Shown one piece after another: positions 15,109 through 24,458 of a DNA stretch of 64,000 nt (position 1 is its first letter; the number at the start of each line of letters is the position of its first letter). The DNA comes from CAZGCA01 sp964524145 (GTDB lineage: Bacteria; Hydrogenedentota; CAZGCA01). The stretch lies in NCBI GenBank assembly GCA_964524145.1, contig CAZGCA010000018.1, forward strand, positions 1-64,000, read 5' to 3'. The position numbers were made by a program, and so were the translations under genes. The notes under the pieces are model-generated. The model worked only from the letters and a program-made list of their open reading frames with translations. It was not told the DNA's origin and did not search any database.

Positions 15109-18100
15109 ATGGACCCACGTCGGACGTACAGTCTCACCAACATGAGAAGACTTGGGTTGCTGTTCTCGATTCTAATCCTTGCCGGGGCGAGTTTCGCGGA
15201 ACCGAACAACGTCATATATGTGGACATCGACGCCTCGGGCGGCGCCAACGATGGGAGTTCGTGGGAGAATGCGTTTCTTGATATACAAAGGGGAATCAAC
15301 GCCGCCAGAACCGCTGGTGGGCTTGAGGTATGGGTCGCAGAAGGCACCTACAAGCAAGCCATCGTCATGATGAGCGGCGTGCATCTCTACGGCGGCTTCA
15401 GCGGGGGGGAAGCGTTGCGGTCGGAAAGAGATACGATTCAACATCGGACTATACTGGATGCCGAGACCAACGCCCATGCGTTCTCGGGCGTGAGAGATGC
15501 GCGCCTTGACGGTCTTGTGATTTCTCGCGTTGACCCCTACGATAAGACTTCGGCGGCCGAACAGGGAGGGGGGCTGGCGTGTGCGTTCAGTTCATTCGCC
15601 ATAGTGGACTGCGAGTTCTCGAACCTTTCAGGTGGCGGCGCCGCCGCCATTGACATGACAGACAGTTCCTCATTGGTGGTGGTCGACTGCAAGTTTCTCG
15701 ATAACTACGGCTACAGTGGCGCCGTCACAGTGGCGGCGAACTGCTCTCTTACGGTTCGCGACAGCGTATTCTTCAAGAACACGGCATACTACGGCTATGG
15801 CGAGGGAGGCGGCGCAATAAAGACATCCGGATCCTTGGATTTGCTGTGCTGTGTGTTCCTTGAAAACGACGGCGAAGCCGGAGGCGCGATTCATGTCAAG
15901 AACGGCACGGCGCTCATCAAGGGAAGCGAATTCTGGAGAAACCTGGCGCACTTCTCCACGGGCGCGGAAGGCGGCGCCGTGTTCGTTGACAGGGGGGATG
16001 CGACTGTCGCCGATAGTGTGTTTGTTGAGAACGAAGCCGGGGGATACTGGGACGGGGGGGGCGCGCTTGTGTGCCAGTACTCGAACTCCTTCAATTACGG
16101 GAACGTGTCGCTCCACGGTTGCGCGTTCTTCGGGAACGGTTCGGGGGGAGGGCTGGCCGGGGCCGTTTACATTGGGTCCGCGGATAATGTAGTAGAGAAC
16201 TGTCTGTTCGCGAGCAACGAATCGGCTGCGTTGTATATATCGAAGGCCACGGAGATAGTGAATTGCACATTCGACGGCAACACGTTGGGGTCCCCGGGTG
16301 GTAGCGGCCTTTCGTTGAATGAGAGTCCTTCGACGGTGAGAAACTGCATTATCTGGGATAACGCGATGACAGGAGGTTCCGCAGCCAACATCAGTTACTG
16401 CGACATTGAGGGTGGATATCCCGGTATAGGGCACCAAGATGCCAACCCAAGTTTTGCAAGCGGCCCGGCAGGCACCGCTCAGACTATTACATATGACTCG
16501 GATGCCTTCCTCACAGAGATTACGGATTCCCTTGCAAGCCTTACTCCTAGCGCCATGGCCGGAAAGGTTGTACGTGTCGGATCCCTCGACCAGCACTACT
16601 ACGTCATCAAGAACAACACCACCACTTCGATTTCGGTCTGGGGTGATGCCACGGAAGGTGGTTCTGTTTCGGCACCCCAAGTCTACGAGGTGCTTGACTT
16701 CCACCTCTCAGCCAGTTCCCCGTGCGTCGACACGGGAACAGACAGCGGGGCCCCGTCCCTCGACCTCGACGGCAATACGAGGCCGTGGGGCGCGGCAACC
16801 GATATCGGCGCCTACGAATACGCCTCGTCGCCACCGGCCAACGTCGCTCCCGACACCCCCTCGAACAACTCACCCCCGGACGGCGCTACAAACGCCTCGC
16901 TCACGCCGATCGTCTCATGCTCGGGTTTCTCGGATCCCGACGCGGGAGACACACATGTAGGCTCTCACTGGCAAATCCGAGAAACGACAAATCCCGGCGA
17001 CTATTCCGTCAATACATTCGATTCGGTGGAAACCCACGTCGACATAGAATCCATTAGGGTGCCCCCGGGACTTCTGAGCTACGCAACGTCCTACGCCTGG
17101 CGTGTTCGCCATCGGGACAATCATGCAGCGTGGAGTCAATGGTCAAGCGAGACCCTGTTCACTGTGGCGGCCGAGAGCCAAGTGACGGCGGTACCAGCGG
17201 TCCCGAGAAATGCCGAGCCGGCTGACGGCCGGACGGTATCTACTCTGACGCCGATTCTTCAGTCTTCGGCCTACAACGATCCCACGGCCGCCACGACGCA
17301 TCTAGCATCGCAGTGGCAGGTCAGGGAAGTCACAAGTCCGCCTGATTACTCGGCGCCGGTTTATGATTCCGGCGTCTCCTTCGGCGACCTCACGTCGCTG
17401 CTGATTCCGGGGGGATTGCTCCAGTACAACACGGCCTACGCTTGGCGTGTGCGTTACATGGCCAGCAACGGCAAGTGGGGACCGTGGTCTCGCGAAACGA
17501 TTTTCGTCGTGGAGCCGGGGAGCGGACTGGCGGTCATCTTTGTGGACGCAGATGCCACGAATGGCGCCAACAACGGCAGCTCGTGGCAGAATGCTTATAT
17601 TGACCTGACCTTGGCCGTTACCGCCGCCTCCGGTCCGGGCGCCGAAGTCTGGGTCGCCGAAGGTACCTACTTGGAATTCATAACCCTCACAGACGGCGTG
17701 CATTTGTATGGCGGCTTTGCTGGGGGTGAGACGCTGCGCTCGCAGAGAGATTGGGATTTGCATCCCACGATCATTGATGGTTCGACGGCAAACGATGGCT
17801 CGCCGGCCCCGCATGTCGTGGTGTGTGGGGGCGCCAATGCGACGCTCGACGGCTTCACGATCACCGGGGCGGCGGGCGGTTCGCCGGCGGGCGGCGGCGT
17901 ATACGGCTCGATCGCTTCCCTTCGCGTGTCCAACTGTTTGCTGACCGAAAACTCTGCAAGCACCGGCTCGGGCGTCTATTCGGCTGACACTTCTTCAGTG
18001 GAAATCCTCAACTGTCGCTTCTTGCGTAATCTCGGAAGCTCTGCTGTCTATTCAGACACCAATAGTGTGCTCACCGTGTCGAATAGCGTTTTCTTTGAAA

Positions 18101-21100
18101 ACACAGGCAGCGGCTCCGGCGGCGGTGTCTACGCGCACTCCACGGTTCGCATCGTGCAGTGTGTGTTCATGGGCAATGACGCGACCTATGGCGGAGCGGT
18201 GAATGTGTCCGGCGGAACAGGTCTTATCGCCCGCAGCGTCTTTGCGGACAATTTGACTCATTACTCGACTGGTTGCGGTGGAGGCTCGATAAGTTCGAGT
18301 GGGACTATCAATATCCAACAGTGCGTCTTTGTCGGGAACGAGACTGAGTACGGTTCTGGCGGCGCCATTTCCGTCTCTGGCAACCTGTCATTGTGCGATT
18401 CGGTTTTCGTTGCCAATCGCGCACCGGGAACGACGAGTTCTGGGTATGGCGGCGCAATCAGGATCACGTCTGACAACAATCGAATATGGAACTGCATCTT
18501 CACTCAGAACTACGCCCGTACTTCGGGGGCCGTCATCTACTCCTCCTATGTAAATGATTTGATAGAAATCGCCAACTGCACTCTGGATAGCAATTTCAAC
18601 TCGGCCGGGTTCAGCGGCATCGACTGTGCGTACGACCCACATGCTAGCGCTAGTATCCGGAACTCGATCATTTGGGCCTCGGGAGTATTAGAGTTCTCTG
18701 GCGGCGAAGTGACATATTGCGACGTAGAAGGAGGATACGACGGCGTTGGAAACATCGACTCGGAACCCAGCTTCGACAGCGGACGAGCGGGCACGGCTCA
18801 AACCCTCACCTACGACTCGGATAACCTCTTAACCACACTGTTCGATCCTTTTGCCGATCTTGTCCCTGGCGCGCTGGCTGGAGAAGTGGTACAAATTGGG
18901 GCCGTGAGCCCCGAGTTTTTCGTCGTCCAGGATAACGCAGCAACATCCCTAGTTGTCTGGGGGGACGCCGCACGAAGCGTTCCGACAATCTACGTGGTTC
19001 TCGAGTATGGTCTGGCCTCCTCCTCGCCCTGCATCGACACAGGAACCGAGCAGGGAGCGCCCACCGTGGATTTTGACGGAAACGTCAGAACATTGGACGG
19101 AGGGGTCGACATCGGGGCTTACGAGTACGGCGCTGCCCCGCCTTCTCCCAATGCGCCGGCTACTCCGAGCAACGTGACGCCGTCGGAGGGTGAAACCGGG
19201 GTTCCCCGCTCGCCGACGCTCCAGGGAACGGCCTTCTCCGATCCCGACCCGGGCAACACACACCTCGCGTCCCATTGGCAAATCAGAGCGTCTAACAGAC
19301 CTTCGGATTACTCGGTCCTCGCTTTCGATTCGGGCAAGACGACCACCTTCCTTGAGTCCATCGAGGTCCCACCGGGCAGATTGGTCTACAACTACTCCTA
19401 TTATTGGAGGGTGCGCTACCTGGACCATTATGGAACGTGGAGCGAGTGGTCTGCGGAGTCTCAGTTCTTCACCCAGGGCGCTCCCGGCAATGTGCCGGAT
19501 CAGCCGACGAACATTTCTCCATCGAACGGCGCGACGGACGTTTCGCTGACTCCGACGCTCACCTCCTCGGCGTTCAGCGATCGGGATGCGGGCGACACGC
19601 ACGAGGCGTCGCGGTGGCAGGTGCGTGAATCATTGAGCTCGTCGGATTATTCGACGACGGTGTTCGATTCGGGAACGGACGCGACGAACTTGACGTCACT
19701 GGCAATTTCGCCCTCGACGCTCGCCGGCAACACATCGTACTCCTGGCGCGTGCGGTATCAGGACTCGGCGGGCGCCTGGAGTGCATGGAGCGTGGAGACC
19801 GCGTTCACTACGATTGAGCACGATTCCCCGGTGATTACAACCAACAACGGCCAAGATTTCACTACGAGTGAGCCGAATCTCACGCTCGAGGGCACGTGTG
19901 ACGCGGCCACGAACGAGATTCGGGTGAACGACTCAACGTCTGGTGTGACGTATACCCCGGGCGCGACGACGTGGTCCTATACGTGCATCTTGGTGGAAGG
20001 TGCAAACACATTCTCAGTAGTTGCGGTTGATGCCGTGAGCAGTATTTCGTCACCGGCCACCGTTACTATCACACTCGACACGGCGGCTCTGAATCCGCCG
20101 GTGATCACGACGAACGGTGGCAACGACTACGCGACTAATCAGTCGGCGCTGGCACTTGAGGGCACGTGTTCGTCTGACACGGCAGAGCTCCGTGTGAATG
20201 GTTCAACCTCGGGTGTGGACTATGCCCCGGGCGCGACGACATGGTCGTATTCGGTGACCTTGGCAGAGGGAGACAACCACTTCTCGGTTGTGGCGTATGA
20301 TGCTGGAGAACACCCCTCAGTTGCAGATATGATCGCTGTGACGTTGGACAAAACGCTGCCGATCATTTCGCTCTTGGGTAATGATGAAGAGACGATAGGG
20401 GTAGGCGAAGAATATGTGGATGCAGGTGCGACAGGATGGGACAACTACGATGGTGACTTGACGGAGAGCATCGTCACGGTTAATCCAGTGAACACGTCGG
20501 AGGCCGGCGACTACATGGTCAGCTACAACGTGAGCGATTCGGCGGGCAACCAAGCGAAGGAGGTGACGCGCCCAGTTCATGTAATCGAATCGGGCATAAC
20601 GCCACCGGAAATAGAGCTACAGCCCGACGCACCGACGACCCTCGATGACCTAGTATGCCTTGTGACTGTGCCAAGTACGACTCTTCCAGGCCGCATGACG
20701 TTGTACGAGTATACGTGGACGAACGGCACCGCTACTTTGGTCAGTGGCCCTAAACGAGCCCTGCTCGACGCGCTTGATGCGACACTGACCATGAAAGGCG
20801 ACACCTGGACCTGCACGGTACGCTGTCTGGACGGTGTTGGAGAATCTGATCCTGTCGAGGCTCAAACCGTTATCGTTAATTCCCTACCGGAACCGCCAGT
20901 ACTCTCATTCCCGTCGCAAGAAAGTGATCGAAAGAACCTGTATTGCATTGTTGTGGAACCGAGCTATGATGCAGACGGGGACGAGTGTACTTACGCTTTC
21001 GAGTGGTGGTACATCGTGGCGGGAGAAACCACTGCTGTGGAGTTTCGCTCTGACTGGGTGAACTATGACGACGCGTTCACCAGTTGGATAGACCGGAGCT

Positions 21101-23838
21101 TCACTGAGGAGCGTGACAAATGGTATTGCATTGTCACTCCGAATGACGGTACGAGCGATGGAACATCGGCGACAACTGACGAATGCCAGATCACCGCAAT
21201 TGGCGACACTCCATCCTCCATAAGCTGTTCGGTTGAACCAGCAAGCATACAACTCGGCCAATCTGTCACCATCTCGGGCATGATTGAGGCTGTGAACTTC
21301 TGGGGAACCTTCGTTTCGTTCAACAGCACTATGCCGTCCGGCGAAGAGCGAGGAAATCATCCTCAGGCGGTTCCGGTTCCGGGCAACAGCAATGATTACA
21401 GCAAGGTATTCTATCCCCACGCGGCGTCTGAGGACGAGGCACCATGGGAGCTAACAGCATCTTGGATCGGGGACAATGTTTACGCTGGCGCTGAAAGTGA
21501 CCCGGTCAGCTTTGAGGTCACAAAAGCCCCAACAAGCCTGTCTTTGGAGCTGTCTGCGTCATCTGTACCGATGAATTTCGCGAGGTTGACGGCAACGGCA
21601 AAGCTGACCGCGCCGTTACCGGACGAATTGTCCAGCTTGCTGACGGGGATAGAAGTGAATCTGTATGTCAAGCTGCCAGACGGTAGCGCGCCGAATGGTA
21701 TGCCACTCGTCGCCAAGACCAACGCGCAAGGTGTTGCAACGTTTACACCATTGCACTTTACGGATGCGGGCGTTACGTTCAGTACTGCTGGGACGTGGAA
21801 ATGTGTGGTCGAGTTTGAAGAGGACAGGAACTTCTTGCAGAGCACTTCGCTTGGGGAGTCAGGTTGGTTGACGGTCAAAGACCGGGCGGGCTACGCCGTC
21901 CTTGTGCTTGGTAGATTGGACGAAGACGGAGAAGGACTGCCAGAACATGCGAAGACACTGGATTTCGTGTACAGTGCATTCCGTGAACGTGGATTTGCTG
22001 ACGAGGACATCTACTACCTGCGCGGAGGACTTGAACAACCTTCCCCGTACATCGTTGTTGACGATACCGAGCCGACTGAGGAGGATGTGCAACGGGCCAT
22101 CGAGACATGGGCCGCCGATAAAATGAACGCGACATCCGCTCCGTTGTATGTCGTGTTGGTGGACCACGGCAAACGTGGGTCGTTTTTCGTTTACTCCGGC
22201 AGCTATGGCGAGTCCCGCGAGATTACCTCTGCGGAACTAGGGCGCAGTTTCGATAGGCTACAGGACAACCTGGACGGCGAGGCACAGGACGAGAAGATCG
22301 TGTTAGTCTATGGCGCTTGCCACTCAGGGAGTTTCATCCCGACGGTCTCCGGCGAGCACCGCGTGATCATCACCAGCACGACAGAGGACGAGGTGTCGCA
22401 CCGCGGCGTAATCGACCCGGACGACCTGATACGGGACGGCGAGGTATTCGTCACAGAATTCTTCCGGAACGCACGGGAAGGCAAGAATCTCAAAAGATCG
22501 TTCGAAATAGCCACTGCCCAGACGTGGGAGTATACAGCAACTGACACGAGCGCCGGCAGATCGAGCTGGGGCCAACATCCTCTGTTGGACGACAACGGCG
22601 ATGGTCTAGGCACGGGTGAATGGCTTTCGACTCAGCCAGGGGAAGACGGTAGTCTTGCCCATGAGCTGGTACTTGGGTATGGGTTTAACGTGGGCGATTC
22701 CACTGGCTGGCTGACCGTAACGCCTACTGTCAGCCTTGGCCCTGATGACCCAGTTCCTCTCCTGGAAGCTAAAGTTACACAGAGTCCGGCCATAGGCCTC
22801 ACGGCATGGATCGAGGTGAAAGCACCGTCCTATTGGGGTGCGTCGATCGTCGACGAGGACAATCCAGACTCGCAACATGTCGTAGAGATGGTGTCGTTGC
22901 CTTCGGACAATACTGATCCAGTGGATGGCATCTTCAGGTGGTCGGACTTTGGTGACACGTTCGATATGTCGGGCACGTACAAGGTCTTTTACTATGTCAA
23001 AGATGGCGCTACCGACGAAACCAGCACTTACATGCTAACGACAATCTATCGCCTCAAAGAGGAAACTAACCCTCCAGAGTCAGTGGCGCTTGTGTATCCA
23101 GATGACGGTGCGGAAGTGTATAGCACGACATTCTTTGCGTGGCAGGAAGCGCCCAATCCGGACGGTGACGCGTTCAGCTATCGGCTCGAGTTGGCGGAAG
23201 ATCAGGATTTCACAGCCGGGTTGATCGTAAAAGAAGGTATCCTCGGGACGGTGGTACATCCTCGCGAGATCGACGATATCGTGGATGGGCAGACCTACTA
23301 CTGGCGGGTCGTATCTGTGGACGAGTACGGTGCAGCTTCTCAAGATGACTCCGTTCGCACGTTTTCGGTCAACAATGCCAACCCTGCGGTGCCGGGAGCA
23401 GTGATAGGCGTCATCACGGATGCCGACACAGGCGCTCCAATTGAGGGTGCAATCATCACGGTTACCCCCGGTCCAGCAACCTGCACTTCCTCAAGTCAAG
23501 GAATCTATCTCGTCGTCGGCCTCGATGGGGGAAAGCAGTACACTGTCCGGGTCTTTATACCGGAATCCCAAATTGAGAGCGATGCACAGGTGCAGATACC
23601 TGCTGGCGGTCTGGTAGAAGCCAATTTCCAGTTGGAAGTTGCGGCAGCGGCGGGCGACCCTGATGTGAATGGTGACAACGGCGTCAACGCCGTCGACGTC
23701 CAGCTTGTGATAAACGAGGCGCTTGGCATCAATACCGGCTACAACTGCAACATTGACGGTGCCGGGAACGTGAACGCCGTTGACGTCCAGCTTGTGATCA
23801 ACGCGGCCCTCGGCATCGATATCTCCGGATCGTTCTAG
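15109..23838 (+). CDS. Giant secreted protein: beta-helices, FN3-like repeats, clan CD (caspase/C13-like) peptidase, dockerin
   Basis: About 2909 residues. GAGGG lies 8 nt before the ATG at 15109; an ATG at 15142 is an alternative directly before the signal peptide (LGLLFSILILAGASFA). Domain order: right-handed beta-helix with a DUF1565-like start (about 33-570); two FN3-like modules (577-802); a second beta-helix (808-1340); two FN3-like modules (1346-1569); two Ig-like units sharing WSY and EGxN (1573-1741); a DUF5011-type unit; Ig-like units. The peptidase domain (2258-2480) has LYVVLVDHGKRG and IVLVYGACHSGSF, the His-Gly and Ala-Cys dyad motifs of clan CD (His 2353, Cys 2404). Then come a FN3-like unit, a carboxypeptidase-regulatory-like unit, and a C-terminal type I dockerin (2849-2909) with two calcium loops (VNGDNGVNAVDVQL, IDGAGNVNAVDVQL). 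Probably cell-surface and cohesin-anchored; whether it cleaves itself or other proteins is unknown. Confidence 0.85.
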   Translation: MDPRRTYSLTNMRRLGLLFSILILAGASFAEPNNVIYVDIDASGGANDGSSWENAFLDIQRGINAARTAGGLEVWVAEGTYKQAIVMMSGVHLYGGFSGGEALRSERDTIQHRTILDAETNAHAFSGVRDARLDGLVISRVDPYDKTSAAEQGGGLACAFSSFAIVDCEFSNLSGGGAAAIDMTDSSSLVVVDCKFLDNYGYSGAVTVAANCSLTVRDSVFFKNTAYYGYGEGGGAIKTSGSLDLLCCVFLENDGEAGGAIHVKNGTALIKGSEFWRNLAHFSTGAEGGAVFVDRGDATVADSVFVENEAGGYWDGGGALVCQYSNSFNYGNVSLHGCAFFGNGSGGGLAGAVYIGSADNVVENCLFASNESAALYISKATEIVNCTFDGNTLGSPGGSGLSLNESPSTVRNCIIWDNAMTGGSAANISYCDIEGGYPGIGHQDANPSFASGPAGTAQTITYDSDAFLTEITDSLASLTPSAMAGKVVRVGSLDQHYYVIKNNTTTSISVWGDATEGGSVSAPQVYEVLDFHLSASSPCVDTGTDSGAPSLDLDGNTRPWGAATDIGAYEYASSPPANVAPDTPSNNSPPDGATNASLTPIVSCSGFSDPDAGDTHVGSHWQIRETTNPGDYSVNTFDSVETHVDIESIRVPPGLLSYATSYAWRVRHRDNHAAWSQWSSETLFTVAAESQVTAVPAVPRNAEPADGRTVSTLTPILQSSAYNDPTAATTHLASQWQVREVTSPPDYSAPVYDSGVSFGDLTSLLIPGGLLQYNTAYAWRVRYMASNGKWGPWSRETIFVVEPGSGLAVIFVDADATNGANNGSSWQNAYIDLTLAVTAASGPGAEVWVAEGTYLEFITLTDGVHLYGGFAGGETLRSQRDWDLHPTIIDGSTANDGSPAPHVVVCGGANATLDGFTITGAAGGSPAGGGVYGSIASLRVSNCLLTENSASTGSGVYSADTSSVEILNCRFLRNLGSSAVYSDTNSVLTVSNSVFFENTGSGSGGGVYAHSTVRIVQCVFMGNDATYGGAVNVSGGTGLIARSVFADNLTHYSTGCGGGSISSSGTINIQQCVFVGNETEYGSGGAISVSGNLSLCDSVFVANRAPGTTSSGYGGAIRITSDNNRIWNCIFTQNYARTSGAVIYSSYVNDLIEIANCTLDSNFNSAGFSGIDCAYDPHASASIRNSIIWASGVLEFSGGEVTYCDVEGGYDGVGNIDSEPSFDSGRAGTAQTLTYDSDNLLTTLFDPFADLVPGALAGEVVQIGAVSPEFFVVQDNAATSLVVWGDAARSVPTIYVVLEYGLASSSPCIDTGTEQGAPTVDFDGNVRTLDGGVDIGAYEYGAAPPSPNAPATPSNVTPSEGETGVPRSPTLQGTAFSDPDPGNTHLASHWQIRASNRPSDYSVLAFDSGKTTTFLESIEVPPGRLVYNYSYYWRVRYLDHYGTWSEWSAESQFFTQGAPGNVPDQPTNISPSNGATDVSLTPTLTSSAFSDRDAGDTHEASRWQVRESLSSSDYSTTVFDSGTDATNLTSLAISPSTLAGNTSYSWRVRYQDSAGAWSAWSVETAFTTIEHDSPVITTNNGQDFTTSEPNLTLEGTCDAATNEIRVNDSTSGVTYTPGATTWSYTCILVEGANTFSVVAVDAVSSISSPATVTITLDTAALNPPVITTNGGNDYATNQSALALEGTCSSDTAELRVNGSTSGVDYAPGATTWSYSVTLAEGDNHFSVVAYDAGEHPSVADMIAVTLDKTLPIISLLGNDEETIGVGEEYVDAGATGWDNYDGDLTESIVTVNPVNTSEAGDYMVSYNVSDSAGNQAKEVTRPVHVIESGITPPEIELQPDAPTTLDDLVCLVTVPSTTLPGRMTLYEYTWTNGTATLVSGPKRALLDALDATLTMKGDTWTCTVRCLDGVGESDPVEAQTVIVNSLPEPPVLSFPSQESDRKNLYCIVVEPSYDADGDECTYAFEWWYIVAGETTAVEFRSDWVNYDDAFTSWIDRSFTEERDKWYCIVTPNDGTSDGTSATTDECQITAIGDTPSSISCSVEPASIQLGQSVTISGMIEAVNFWGTFVSFNSTMPSGEERGNHPQAVPVPGNSNDYSKVFYPHAASEDEAPWELTASWIGDNVYAGAESDPVSFEVTKAPTSLSLELSASSVPMNFARLTATAKLTAPLPDELSSLLTGIEVNLYVKLPDGSAPNGMPLVAKTNAQGVATFTPLHFTDAGVTFSTAGTWKCVVEFEEDRNFLQSTSLGESGWLTVKDRAGYAVLVLGRLDEDGEGLPEHAKTLDFVYSAFRERGFADEDIYYLRGGLEQPSPYIVVDDTEPTEEDVQRAIETWAADKMNATSAPLYVVLVDHGKRGSFFVYSGSYGESREITSAELGRSFDRLQDNLDGEAQDEKIVLVYGACHSGSFIPTVSGEHRVIITSTTEDEVSHRGVIDPDDLIRDGEVFVTEFFRNAREGKNLKRSFEIATAQTWEYTATDTSAGRSSWGQHPLLDDNGDGLGTGEWLSTQPGEDGSLAHELVLGYGFNVGDSTGWLTVTPTVSLGPDDPVPLLEAKVTQSPAIGLTAWIEVKAPSYWGASIVDEDNPDSQHVVEMVSLPSDNTDPVDGIFRWSDFGDTFDMSGTYKVFYYVKDGATDETSTYMLTTIYRLKEETNPPESVALVYPDDGAEVYSTTFFAWQEAPNPDGDAFSYRLELAEDQDFTAGLIVKEGILGTVVHPREIDDIVDGQTYYWRVVSVDEYGAASQDDSVRTFSVNNANPAVPGAVIGVITDADTGAPIEGAIITVTPGPATCTSSSQGIYLVVGLDGGKQYTVRVFIPESQIESDAQVQIPAGGLVEANFQLEVAAAAGDPDVNGDNGVNAVDVQLVINEALGINTGYNCNIDGAGNVNAVDVQLVINAALGIDISGSF

Positions 23839-23987
23839 AAGACACTCACCTGCCGGGTACGGCAACTGTCTCCTGGAACCGGTTGTGCATGCTATTTACA
23901 CTCCCTGCAGTGCAGCGCTTTGAAACATAATGGCGTCATCGGTGGCAATTTCATTTGAGCGACCACATTTACGAACAACCGCCTGTT

Positions 23988-24230
23988 CCGTATGTGGCAT
24001 TGTTGCCTATTACTCTATCTTCGCACGCTACTGTCATACCGGCTACCAAGATTCTCTGGCACGGCTGCCGCCATTTCGTAAGTCCACACTAAGTCCCAAA
24101 AGTAGGCGGAAATCGGGGGATTTTTGAAAGGTCGTGGTGGGAGTTCTTCCCGCTGAGAAGACGTCTTCTTAACGATCGGCGGACTCGCATAATGGGGCAT
24201 CTTGGGTCGAGTTGGAGCTATGGAACGGTC
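23988..24230. repeat. Dispersed degenerate repeat, copy C
   Basis: CCGTATGTG starts at 23988, the core TTTCGTAAGTCCAC at 24074 (86 nt later, identical spacing to copies A and B), then AATGGGGCATCTTGGGTCGAG 117 nt after the core (a 12-nt insertion relative to A and B). The dockerin 3' end present in A and B is not recognisable here. It lies between two dockerin genes. Confidence 0.6.
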
Positions 24231-24376
24231 CAATTCGAGCCTGCTCGGGAATGTCTCCGAGAGGCTTTCCACAACGAATGAGAGATGCTGTCTCTGGCCA
24301 AATGTGAAACATAGATACATGGCGTATACGGTGGCGTGGTCAAGGAGAGGCAGCATCCCCAGGACGGACGTGGTCG

Positions 24377-24405
24377 TTGATCAAGACCAGTGCTCGTGTT
24401 ATTAT
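24377..24405 (+). promoter_or_regulatory. Promoter of the teneurin-like RHS gene
   Basis: TTGATC (24377-24382), a 17-nt spacer and TATTAT (24400-24405), 53 nt before the ATG at 24459. Confidence 0.55.
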
Positions 24406-24458
24406 GCTTCCACTGGATAATGGACAACGTCAAACGTCGCCAAGGGAAGGACCAATTC

